NCBI RefSeq assembly: GCF_000378465.1
Contig: NZ_KB899913.1
Location: 124,001-188,000 of the forward strand
Reading direction: 5' to 3'
From: Elioraea tepidiphila DSM 17972
GTDB lineage: Bacteria; Pseudomonadota; Alphaproteobacteria; Acetobacterales; Acetobacteraceae
DNA length: 64,000 bases
Positions 1 through 7,718 of this stretch are shown here, one piece after another (the stretch's first letter is position 1; each line of letters begins with the position of its first letter). The translations under genes were made by a program, and so were the position numbers. A model generated the notes under the pieces. It saw nothing but the letters and a program-made list of their open reading frames with translations. It was not told the DNA's origin and ran no database searches.

Positions 1-1390
1 CCTCGTCCAGCGTGTCGTCGCCGCGCAGGAAGGCGCGTGGCCGCGCCTCGGCCGGTTCCAGCAGGTCGGCCAATGTCGGCACCGAGCCGTTGTGCAGGTA
101 GGGGCCGCGCAACCACAGCCCGTCAAGCGGCTGGTTGGCATAGCCATCCGTCTTCGTGAAGCGGGTGAAGCCCAGAGACGCGCGCTGCTGGCGCAGGAAC
201 TCCTGCGTGTAGGAGTCGAGGCGCGCGCGATCGGTGCCGATGCGCTCGATCGGTTCGACGCGGCCGAGACGTCCGCCCTCGAAGACATAACGCTCGCCGT
301 CCTGGTGACCGTGGCAGGACGCGCAGGCGCGCATATAGACCTCGCGCCCGCGTGCGACCGCCGCCGCATCGGCCGCCCCACGCATCGGGCTCGCCGGCGG
401 GCGGAGATCGAGCAGCCAGCGCGCGACTCGGCGGATCGCGGCATGGTCTGCGGCGGTGGCCGTGCGCAGATCGAGCCCGGCGCCGACAGCGGCGGAGAGG
501 TTGCGCTCGTGCAGGCTGGTGTTGTTGCCGTCCCAGTGCAGCTGCATCCCTTCGCGCGGACGCTGGAGGAAGATCGAGGGGAAGTCGGAGGTGCCGATCC
601 GCTCCGCCTGGTCGAGCGCGCTGAACGGGACCGAGAACTGGATCAGCTTGTAGGGGTTGAAGGTATCGACGCGCCCGGGTGCCCAGGGCGGCTGCACGGC
701 GAGCAGCGGGTCGAGCCGCACATGGCGCAGCAGCAGTTCACCGCGCACGCGGGGCAGGACCACATGGCGCCAGAGCACCCGCTCGACGAGGCCGAACCGG
801 CCCTGGCTCGCCTCGAGGCGTGCGAGCAGCGGACCGGGGCTCAGCCGGTCGTCATTCGCCGCGGCGAGCAGGAAGCGGATGAAGCCGTGCAGGTCGAGAT
901 TGTTGGACGGCATCCCGTCCACGATCACGCGCTCGCCGCCTTCGCGGCGCCAGGTGCCGGCGTGGCAGACCGCGCAGTTGAACCAGACGAGCTCGACGCC
1001 GTTGACCCGCCGGCGCGAGATACCGATGGGCAGGTCGTACGGCGTGCCGTCGGCATGGCGTTCGTAGAGGAAGCCGAACGCCGCATAGGCGCCGTCGCCA
1101 CGCTCGAGCGTGGGCCGGAAAACCTCGGGGAACAGGGCGGGAAGCTCCTTCCACACACGATACGGTAGTCCGCTCGACCGATCCGCGCCGATCGAGCCGT
1201 AGCGGAAGTGGCTGACATCGCCAGCGTAGTGTGGCGTGGACTCGCCGCTGTAACGATGCAGCAGCACCGCTACAGCGGCGAGCAGGACGAGCCCGAGCAC
1301 AAGGGCGAGTGCCACCATCAGCGTCAGCGGCACGGTGAGCCAACGCCGCCCTGCTCGCGCCGCCTCGACCGCGGTGACCGACGCGCGCAC
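1..1390 (-). CDS. RoxA-like di-heme cytochrome c (C-terminus beyond window edge)
   Basis: The 463 visible residues start with a hydrophobic anchor or signal (about residues 17-45), so the protein is exported. Two CXXCH haem c motifs are present, CAVCH at residues 139-143 and CASCH at 356-360, followed near residue 424 by GLWLRGPYLHNGSVPTL, a block typical of RoxA/di-haem peroxidase-like cytochromes. Members of this superfamily include the rubber oxygenase RoxA and, as I recall, the di-haem oleate dioxygenase/diol synthase of Pseudomonas aeruginosa. The GTG start is chosen because GGAGG lies five bases upstream and it directly abuts the TAG of the preceding reductase gene. It is the last visible gene of the alpha-dioxygenase operon. 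Whether it is an oxygenase, a peroxidase or only an electron carrier cannot be decided from sequence. Confidence 0.85.
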   Translation of the reverse strand, partial: MRASVTAVEAARAGRRWLTVPLTLMVALALVLGLVLLAAVAVLLHRYSGESTPHYAGDVSHFRYGSIGADRSSGLPYRVWKELPALFPEVFRPTLERGDGAYAAFGFLYERHADGTPYDLPIGISRRRVNGVELVWFNCAVCHAGTWRREGGERVIVDGMPSNNLDLHGFIRFLLAAANDDRLSPGPLLARLEASQGRFGLVERVLWRHVVLPRVRGELLLRHVRLDPLLAVQPPWAPGRVDTFNPYKLIQFSVPFSALDQAERIGTSDFPSIFLQRPREGMQLHWDGNNTSLHERNLSAAVGAGLDLRTATAADHAAIRRVARWLLDLRPPASPMRGAADAAAVARGREVYMRACASCHGHQDGERYVFEGGRLGRVEPIERIGTDRARLDSYTQEFLRQQRASLGFTRFTKTDGYANQPLDGLWLRGPYLHNGSVPTLADLLEPAEARPRAFLRGDDTLDE

Positions 1391-2737
1391 CTACACCTCC
1401 GCTGGATCGGGCACGCGCAGCCCCGGGCGCGCGCGGTAGATCGAGGTGATCGCGGCGAGCATCGCCTCGCGGTCGGGAAAGCGGGACTCCTCGTAGCAGC
1501 CGAGCGGATTCTTGGGCGCGTTCGCCAGGCACTTGTTGCAGTAGGTGCAGGGGATCGCGGGCAGGTCACGCCCGGACGCCCATTGCTGCGGCAGGTCGGG
1601 ATTGGCGATCAGCGGCCGCGCGATCGCGACACCGTCGAAGGCGGCGCGCGCGATGCCGTCGCGCACGACCGAGGCGGTCTGATACCCGCCCGTGCTGATC
1701 ACGGGGATCCCGACGGAATCCCTGATCGCGCGCGCCTCGTCGATCCCCACACCCTCGATCGGGCGGCCGCGCCGCTTGCGGTCCCACAGCCAGCGGAACA
1801 GCGGACGCAGGAGCGGGCTGCGGAAGATCGCGAGGTTGCGGAACCCGTGCATCCCGGCCGACACCATCGCGTCGTAGGTGACCGCCAGCACCTCGAGCGG
1901 CATCGGCCCCGGCGGGTTCAGCGGATGGGGGAACGCCGAACCGGTCGAGACATGGATCGCATCCGCCCCCGCGGTTTCGCACCACTGCGCGACCTGGATC
2001 GTATCGGCGAGCGTGTTGCCCTTCGGCGCCCAGGGGACAAGGAAGTCGTTGTGCTCGACCGCGCTGAGCTTGACCTGGAGATGGAAGTCGCGCCCGCACG
2101 CGCCGCGGATCGCGCGGATCACCTCCAGCAGGAAGCGTGCGCGGTTGGCGAGCGAGCCGCCGTAGAGATCGGTGCGGTCGTTGATCGCGGAACTGAGGAA
2201 CTGCGTGAACAGGTAGCCGTTCGCCGCGTGCAGTTCGACCCCATCGAGCCCGGCCTCGCGCGCGCGCCAGGCCCCGCGCGCGAAATCGGCGATCATGCGC
2301 TCGATCTCGGCCGCACCCATCGCACGGCAGAGGAACCCGTGCAGCGGTTCCTTCGCACTGGTCGGCGCCGGCGCAGGGCGATGCTGGTTGTGCACGCCCG
2401 GCAGATCCATCTGCCGCCCGGAATGGCTGAGCTGGAGGATGAACCGGCAGTCGAAGCTCCGCACCGCCTCGCCGAGCTTGCGCCAGAGGTCGATGAAGTC
2501 GTCGCGGTGGATGGTCGCGTAGCCGGCGATGATCCGCCCGTCCATCCGCACCGGCACGTAGGAGGAGATGATCGCGCCGACCCCGCCCTTGGCGAAGCGG
2601 CACTCCCAGTTGATGCGGGCCTGGGTGAGCGAGCCGTCCTCGTTGTCGAACCGCCCGGAGATCGAGGAGCGGAACACGCGGTTCTTCACCGTCAGGCTGC
2701 GGAACGCGAGCGGGGTGAAGATCGGGTCCGGCGTCAT
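1391..2737 (-). CDS. NADH:flavin oxidoreductase, Old Yellow Enzyme family
   Basis: This 448-residue TIM-barrel flavoprotein is predicted to reduce activated C=C bonds using NAD(P)H and FMN. Family hallmarks are visible: QLSHSGRQ at residues 102-109, the active-site block ELHAANGYLFTQF (about 168-180) with catalytic His/Asn and Tyr positions, and DLYGGSLANRARF. The C-terminus has four cysteines (397, 400, 403, 414; CX2CX2CX10C), reminiscent of the Fe-S motif of the 2,4-dienoyl-CoA-reductase branch but with different spacing. Its ATG overlaps the stop of the upstream hypothetical gene (ATGA), so the two are probably translationally coupled. Alongside an alpha-dioxygenase it may reduce an unsaturated oxidised lipid, as 12-oxophytodienoate reductase does in plants; that is inference from context. 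Confidence 0.88.
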   Translation of the reverse strand: MTPDPIFTPLAFRSLTVKNRVFRSSISGRFDNEDGSLTQARINWECRFAKGGVGAIISSYVPVRMDGRIIAGYATIHRDDFIDLWRKLGEAVRSFDCRFILQLSHSGRQMDLPGVHNQHRPAPAPTSAKEPLHGFLCRAMGAAEIERMIADFARGAWRAREAGLDGVELHAANGYLFTQFLSSAINDRTDLYGGSLANRARFLLEVIRAIRGACGRDFHLQVKLSAVEHNDFLVPWAPKGNTLADTIQVAQWCETAGADAIHVSTGSAFPHPLNPPGPMPLEVLAVTYDAMVSAGMHGFRNLAIFRSPLLRPLFRWLWDRKRRGRPIEGVGIDEARAIRDSVGIPVISTGGYQTASVVRDGIARAAFDGVAIARPLIANPDLPQQWASGRDLPAIPCTYCNKCLANAPKNPLGCYEESRFPDREAMLAAITSIYRARPGLRVPDPAEV

Positions 2738-3612
2738 GGCTGCGCTGTCTCCGCGGCGCGCTGCCACACCGCTTCCAGCAGCGCCGGAACCCAGGCATGC
2801 GCCGGGCAGCGGCTCCAGGTCGCGGTCAGGAACGCGACGTCATGGGCAAGCGTGCGCGCCCGCGCCGCCTCCAGGCCGAGCAGCACCAGCGTGCCGGCGC
2901 GGAACGTCGCGTGCGCGTCGGCTCCCGGCGCGGTGGCGTAGCGCAGCACGCGCGGCGGCGCGGCGAGGCAGATCGATGCCGCTTCGGCCGGCGGATGGCG
3001 CGGCACACCTCCCGACCTGGCGGCGAGCCCGCGCATGCGTTGGAACGACGCGACCAGGGTGTGCACGGCGATCGCCACGGCGTGCAGCGCCGCCGGATCG
3101 CCGGCAAACCGACGGGCAAGCAGCCGCCGCGCGTCGTTCACCCGGCCGGTGAAGGCCCAGACCAGCCGGCGGATCGGGTTGAGCGTGCGCGCCGCCTGGT
3201 CGAGCAGGCGCGCCGCCTGCCATGTCTCGTCCGTGGCGCGGAACTCGGCGACGAACAGGCGGCCGATCGTCTCCTGCACGAGCGGGCCGACCGGCCGGTC
3301 ACCGCGGCCGACGACATACGCCGCCAGAGCGTCGAGATGCGCCTGGTCGATCCGGCGCGCGTCGAGCCGGGTCTCCAGCGCATCGCGGGCGGCGGCACGG
3401 CCCGGCGCGTCGCGGGGCGCGACCGAGGGCAGCGGTCGACCCTCCACCTGAAGCACGTCAGCGACACGATGCGCGATCATCCGGTTCACGAGCGGCGCGC
3501 GTGCCGGCACGCCACGATCGAGCCGCGCCTCGGCTGCGAGTGCCTGGATCGCGTCAGGTTCCTCGGCGACCAGCAGGTCGACCAGGAGGGGGACGCGGAT
3601 CGTGCGGACCAT
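2734..3612 (-). CDS. hypothetical protein in alpha-dioxygenase operon (possible remote P450 resemblance)
   Basis: I do not recognise this 292-residue protein with certainty. It is rich in Ala, Arg and Leu, appears mainly helical, and has no signal peptide or membrane segment. The last 80 residues read PRVLRYA...AGTLVLLGLEAAR...WSRCPAHAWVPALLEAVW. This faintly recalls the end of a cytochrome P450, where a G-V-A-RD segment precedes the Cys-Pro haem-thiolate loop, but the FXXGXRXC signature is not intact. The gene begins three bases after the alpha-dioxygenase stop and overlaps the reductase start by four bases, so it belongs to the same operon. A role in further conversion of the dioxygenase product is plausible only by position. 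Confidence 0.7.
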   Translation of the reverse strand: MVRTIRVPLLVDLLVAEEPDAIQALAAEARLDRGVPARAPLVNRMIAHRVADVLQVEGRPLPSVAPRDAPGRAAARDALETRLDARRIDQAHLDALAAYVVGRGDRPVGPLVQETIGRLFVAEFRATDETWQAARLLDQAARTLNPIRRLVWAFTGRVNDARRLLARRFAGDPAALHAVAIAVHTLVASFQRMRGLAARSGGVPRHPPAEAASICLAAPPRVLRYATAPGADAHATFRAGTLVLLGLEAARARTLAHDVAFLTATWSRCPAHAWVPALLEAVWQRAAETAQP

Positions 3613-3615
3613 CGC

Positions 3616-5472
3616 TCACGCCCCCGCCCTCGTCCACGGGAAGAACACGTTGCGCGCATCACCGAAGTGCGGCCGGAGCGCGCCGCAATGGCGCTCCAGC
3701 ACGGTGCGGAGCGAGTTCTCCTGCACCCAGGCGAAGCCCGCCGGCGTGTAGATCTCCGGGCGGAAGTCGTCGGTGAAGAAGCGGTCGCTCTTCAGCCGGC
3801 GCGAGGCCATCAGGATGAAGATGCGGAACGCCGTGTCGGAGAAGCCGAAGCCGGGCGGCGTGCCGTACTTCGCCGACTTCGCCTCGGCGAGCGTGCCGAC
3901 GAGGAGGTCCACGTCCTCGATCCTGCCGTTGTAGACCTCGCGCAGCTCGCGCTGCCAGTCGGGATCGTCGGTCAGCTCCTCGAAACTGCTCGGCACATGC
4001 GCGTCGATGCGGCGACGGAAGGCGCAGTAGCGCGGCACGCCACGCTCGCGATCGCGCAGGATGTCGATCGCGGCGAGGTCGAAATGCACGCCCTGGCTGT
4101 CCAGCCGATCAAGCTGGCGCAGCGCGTTGGGGAAATTGTGCAGCACCAGCGCGCCCGGGTTGCTGGTGCCGAGGGAGTAGACCACGTCGTCGAACGGCAC
4201 CGCGTCATAGACGTCGCACACCTCGCCGCCCGCCACCTTCGTCAGATCGAGCCGGACGACCTCGCTGTCGTCCGTGTGCCGACGGAACGAAATCTCGTCC
4301 GGGATCAGCGAATGCAGGCGATAGACCGCGGCGAACTCCTCGGTCATCGCATAGGGCGCGCTGTGATGCGCCTGGGGCGAGCCGGGAATGCCGGAGAGGA
4401 TCTCGCCCGAGCCGATCCGGCCATAGGCATGCGTGAAGGTCTCGCCCATGATGCCCCAGAAATTGCCGCGCATCACGGTGCGGCCCTCGTGCGAGTTCAT
4501 CAGTGCCGGCGTCCACTCGACCGTGTGGATCTTCGCCATCAGCGCGGCGTTGACCAGCCGTGCCTTCTGGAACAGCCACTCGCCCGAGGCGTCCGGGAAG
4601 TCGATGCGCAGCCGATCCACGATCGCATTGTGCTCGTGCGCGAACAGCCGATGCAGCACCGAGAGCGCGATCCACCAATTGCCGTTCACGCCGGCAAGCT
4701 CCAGCCGCGGGCTGGGCTTGCCGCGCAGGGTGCGGTGCTCGAGCGGCAGCGCGCCGTTCTCGCGAAGCCCGAGCTTGCCGTCCTCGCGGAGCTTCCCGGT
4801 CGCCGGATCGGTGCGGACCAGCACTTGTCGCTCGCGCGTCGAGCCGTAGACCTGCGAGCCGTCCCACCACGAGGTCTCGACATTGGTGTAGGCGTCGGGA
4901 CGGCCTTCGTCGCCCGGATGGCGCGGGTCGGGGTCGGTCGGCAGCACGGTCATCCGGCCGTCGATCCAACGGTCGCCCTCAGGCAGCGGGACATCCCAGG
5001 GTTTCGCCTCCTTGTCGTTCGAGCCGTGGCTCAGCCAGTCATGCACCATGAACTGGATCCACGCGGCGGCGAGCAGGTTGAGATGCGGAACCGGCACGAA
5101 CTGGCGGCGCGCGAGCAGGCGATTGCTGACCAGCCGCGGGCTTGGTTCGTAGAGCCGCGGCGGGCGTTCGCCGAACGTCTCGGCCAGCGGCATGTTCCGG
5201 CCGAACCGCGCACCCGTCATGCCCATCCACGGCTTGGCAAGGTCGTTGTAGCTGCCGTCGGCCGTGCGCATGCCGCGCACGTCAAACCCGTCAGGCGGCG
5301 GCGGCCTGGGCGGAGACACCTCGGTATCGGTCAGATTCTCGCGCCGCATGTTGACGCGGTGGCCGACGATCATCGCAACGCCGACAAAGTAGGGCCAGCG
5401 ATGCCACGCCCTGATGCGCGCCGCCGCGCGCGCAAACCGTCCCAGCAGGCGATCGAGCAGGCTCTCGGACAT
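3616..5472 (-). CDS. fatty-acid alpha-dioxygenase homologue (animal-haem-peroxidase superfamily)
   Basis: This 618-residue protein aligns by eye along its whole length with plant alpha-dioxygenases (about 640 residues), which insert O2 at C2 of fatty acids to give 2-hydroperoxides. Shared blocks are WHRWP (23-27), RTADGSYND (69-77), FGRNM, WIQFMVHDW with the distal His144, WWDGSQVYGS (202-211), EHNAIVDRL, KIHTVEWT (314-321), and VYRLHSLIPD with the catalytic Tyr384 and proximal His387. MASRRL (555-560) carries the arginines expected to bind the carboxylate. No signal peptide is evident; a short hydrophobic stretch (27-37) may touch the membrane. It is the first gene of the minus-strand operon. 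The family is mostly known from plants, with fewer bacterial members. Confidence 0.9.
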   Translation of the reverse strand: MSESLLDRLLGRFARAAARIRAWHRWPYFVGVAMIVGHRVNMRRENLTDTEVSPPRPPPPDGFDVRGMRTADGSYNDLAKPWMGMTGARFGRNMPLAETFGERPPRLYEPSPRLVSNRLLARRQFVPVPHLNLLAAAWIQFMVHDWLSHGSNDKEAKPWDVPLPEGDRWIDGRMTVLPTDPDPRHPGDEGRPDAYTNVETSWWDGSQVYGSTRERQVLVRTDPATGKLREDGKLGLRENGALPLEHRTLRGKPSPRLELAGVNGNWWIALSVLHRLFAHEHNAIVDRLRIDFPDASGEWLFQKARLVNAALMAKIHTVEWTPALMNSHEGRTVMRGNFWGIMGETFTHAYGRIGSGEILSGIPGSPQAHHSAPYAMTEEFAAVYRLHSLIPDEISFRRHTDDSEVVRLDLTKVAGGEVCDVYDAVPFDDVVYSLGTSNPGALVLHNFPNALRQLDRLDSQGVHFDLAAIDILRDRERGVPRYCAFRRRIDAHVPSSFEELTDDPDWQRELREVYNGRIEDVDLLVGTLAEAKSAKYGTPPGFGFSDTAFRIFILMASRRLKSDRFFTDDFRPEIYTPAGFAWVQENSLRTVLERHCGALRPHFGDARNVFFPWTRAGA

Positions 5473-5572
5473 CTGCGCCTCCGCGGAACGATGCGGACAG
5501 CGTGCACATTCGCCGATCGGCCGGCAAGCGTTTTCGTTCCGCGGCCCGAAATGGCACCTGCATTCGGTGCCG

Positions 5573-6403
5573 TCAGGCGCTCACGCCGGCAGCGCGCGCG
5601 AGGTCGACCAGGCGGGCACGCGCATGCTGCATGTCCTCCAGCGTGCCGAAGGCGTTCATGTAGTGGCCCTTGAACCCGGTACCTTCGATCAGCTTGAACA
5701 TGGCGCCGAAGTCGAAGTCGCCCTCGCCCGGGACGAGATGCTGCTCATGGCCGTTGCGGAAGCAGTCGGCGAGCCGCACCTCCACCACGCGATGCATCGG
5801 GATCGCGGCCACGAAGCCCTCGACCCCCTCGGGCAGCAGATGGGCGTGGTTCGCGGTGAAGGAGAGCGCGAAGGCAGGACTGTCGATTGCCTCGTAGTAG
5901 CTCCGCCATTCCTCGATCGTATGGGCGAGGTAATGGACCTCGGCATCGGCGGGCTCCTTGTTGAGGTTCTCGAGCAGCAGCAGGGCGCCCTTCGTCTCGG
6001 CGTAGGCAACCATGCGCTTGAGCCGCTCGAGCCCGGCCTGCATGCGCATCTTCACGTCCGCGGTGAAGTGGTAGCCGGCATGCACGACGATGGATTCGGC
6101 GCCGAGCCGGGGCGCGGCGTCGATATAGGCCTTCATGTAGGCATCGACGGCCTCGGACAGGAACGGCGAATACTCGGCGACATTCACCGCCGACAGGGTG
6201 TGTAGACCGAGATGGATGCCATGCTTCTCCAGCGCCGCCCGGATGGCTCGCGCGCGGGCATCGTCGAAGGTGTTGACTGCATTCGCCCCGGTGTCGAGCT
6301 GGATATCGATGTAGCGCACCCCATTCGCCGCGGCCCAGTCGATCGCGTCCTCGAGTTTGAGCCGCCGCCCGACGTCGACGCCGATCCGCTCGATCAGATC
6401 CAT
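5573..6403 (-). CDS. xylose-isomerase-like TIM-barrel protein
   Basis: This 276-residue sugar phosphate isomerase/epimerase-family (AP-endonuclease-2 fold) protein begins MDLIERIGVDVGRR. Metal-site-like segments are spread along the barrel: HAGYHF, LLLENLNKEP with a candidate Glu ligand, SFTANHAHLL and GEGDFDF near the C-terminus. These proteins isomerise or epimerise sugars or polyols, or act as dehydratases; the substrate cannot be read off. The start is set by GGGGAGGA about 11 bases upstream of the ATG. It diverges from the Fbp-type ABC importer across a 175-bp region with a candidate operator, which suggests import and catabolism of one shared substrate. Confidence 0.8.
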   Translation of the reverse strand: MDLIERIGVDVGRRLKLEDAIDWAAANGVRYIDIQLDTGANAVNTFDDARARAIRAALEKHGIHLGLHTLSAVNVAEYSPFLSEAVDAYMKAYIDAAPRLGAESIVVHAGYHFTADVKMRMQAGLERLKRMVAYAETKGALLLLENLNKEPADAEVHYLAHTIEEWRSYYEAIDSPAFALSFTANHAHLLPEGVEGFVAAIPMHRVVEVRLADCFRNGHEQHLVPGEGDFDFGAMFKLIEGTGFKGHYMNAFGTLEDMQHARARLVDLARAAGVSA

Positions 6404-6490
6404 ACCCTGTGTCCTCCCCTTGGCGCCGCGACAGCGGACTTCAGCAGCCCGTCGCACATGGCGTCGCGACGGTTCATGCAAAGACGCAAC

Positions 6491-6509
6491 AGTGTTTACA
6501 GTTTACACT
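6491..6509. promoter_or_regulatory. candidate operator palindrome in a divergent promoter region
   Basis: AGTGTTTACAGTTTACACT is an imperfect inverted repeat with outer arms AGTGT/ACACT and matched inner AC/GT pairs, and it also contains a direct repeat of GTTTACA. It lies between the divergent TIM-barrel gene and the ABC transporter genes in an otherwise GC-rich sequence. This is the kind of site bound by GntR- or LacI-type regulators, but no such regulator gene is adjacent. Function is inferred from symmetry and position. Confidence 0.45.
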
Positions 6510-6578
6510 CGCGGCCCGCGCTGGCAACGTGTCGTCGTCAAGGCGCACAAGCGCCGAGAAATGGGAGGGATCGACACC

Positions 6579-7643
6579 ATGACCGGACTGACCAAGCGAG
6601 GCCTTCTCGCCGGCGCCGCGGGCATCGGCGCCGCCGCCATCATCCCGTCGCGCCGCGCCGCCGCCCAGGACATGCCCGCGCACGAGCGCGAACTCTACGC
6701 TGCGGCGCAGCGCGAGGGCCAACTCACCTGGTACACGGGGCAGATGCAGGCCGAGCCCTCCGAGGCGATCGGCCGCGCCTTCACCGAGCGTTATCCGGGC
6801 GTCCGCGTGAACGTGGTGCGCAGCACCTCGCAGGTGGCGTTCCAGCGGCTCTCGCAGGACATGCGCGCGCGCGTGCGGCAATGCGACGTGTTCAGCTCGG
6901 TCGATCAGAGCCATCTGACCTTCCTCAAGCGCGAGGGGCACCTGCTGGAGTACCGCCCACGCAACGCGGAGGGGATGCTGAAGGTGGTGCGCGACCTCGG
7001 CGATCCGGACGGGCTGTTCCAGGTGACCTATCTCGCGCTCTACATGCTTGGCCGTCGCACCGATCGCGTCAGCGAGGCAGAGGCGCCGAAATCCTGGCAG
7101 GACATCATCGATCCGAAGTGGAAGGATCAGCTTTCGGTGGGCCATCCCGGTTTCAGCGGCGCGATCGGCTCCTGGGCCGTGATGATGCGCAAGATGTATG
7201 GCGTCGATTATCTCCGGGCGCTCGAACGCAACAAGCCGCAGATCGGACGGTCGGCGGCGGATCCCGTCACCGTGCTGAACGCGGGCGAGCGTACGATCGG
7301 CGTCGGCATGCCGTCGGCGACCTCGCTGCTCAGCATCTCGCGCGGCAATCCGCTTGCGCTGATCTACCCGACCGACGGCACGCTGATGGTGCCCGCGCCG
7401 AGCGGGGCGCTGAAGAACGCGCCGAACCCGAACGCGGCGAAGCTGTTCATGGAGTATTTCACCGGACCGATCTACTCGCAGACGGTGCGTCAGTATTTCG
7501 GCGAGTCGCTGAGGCCCGAGGTTCCGGCGCCGGACGGCGCGAAGGCCCTGGACCAGTTCGCCGCGATGACGCCGACGGCGGAGGAAGTCGAGAAGGGAAT
7601 CCCGGAGATCCGCGAGATCTGGCGGGACATCTTCGGCGTGTGA
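6579..7643 (+). CDS. ABC transporter substrate-binding protein, Fbp/iron-type family
   Basis: This 354-residue periplasmic binding protein has an N-terminal leader (TKRGLLAGAAGIGAAAIIP...AAAQ) with a Lys-Arg pair that could be read by Tat or Sec, cleaved near residue 29. The mature part fits the extracellular solute-binding family 1 (FbpA/PotD type): ELYAAAQREGQLTWYTG, the middle QRLSQDMRARVRQCDVFSSVD, and C-terminal PEVPAPDGAKALDQ. The ATG is chosen for GGGAGGG nine bases upstream; a longer in-frame reading back to 6357 lacks a leader. It is followed by a fused permease and an ATPase. Ligands of this family include Fe3+, phosphonates and small organic anions, and the sequence does not tell which. 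Confidence 0.87.
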   Translation: MTGLTKRGLLAGAAGIGAAAIIPSRRAAAQDMPAHERELYAAAQREGQLTWYTGQMQAEPSEAIGRAFTERYPGVRVNVVRSTSQVAFQRLSQDMRARVRQCDVFSSVDQSHLTFLKREGHLLEYRPRNAEGMLKVVRDLGDPDGLFQVTYLALYMLGRRTDRVSEAEAPKSWQDIIDPKWKDQLSVGHPGFSGAIGSWAVMMRKMYGVDYLRALERNKPQIGRSAADPVTVLNAGERTIGVGMPSATSLLSISRGNPLALIYPTDGTLMVPAPSGALKNAPNPNAAKLFMEYFTGPIYSQTVRQYFGESLRPEVPAPDGAKALDQFAAMTPTAEEVEKGIPEIREIWRDIFGV

Positions 7644-7718
7644 GCCGGCCAGGGACGACCATGCGGCGGACCGCGGACCGGATCGGGCCGCCGCGACCTG
7701 CTCTCGGATTGCCGCTCC

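Noticed and set aside
2797-5673. Long plus-strand open frame opposite the alpha-dioxygenase operon
   Set aside because: No recognisable domain; the minus strand encodes well-conserved proteins with fitting starts and overlaps.
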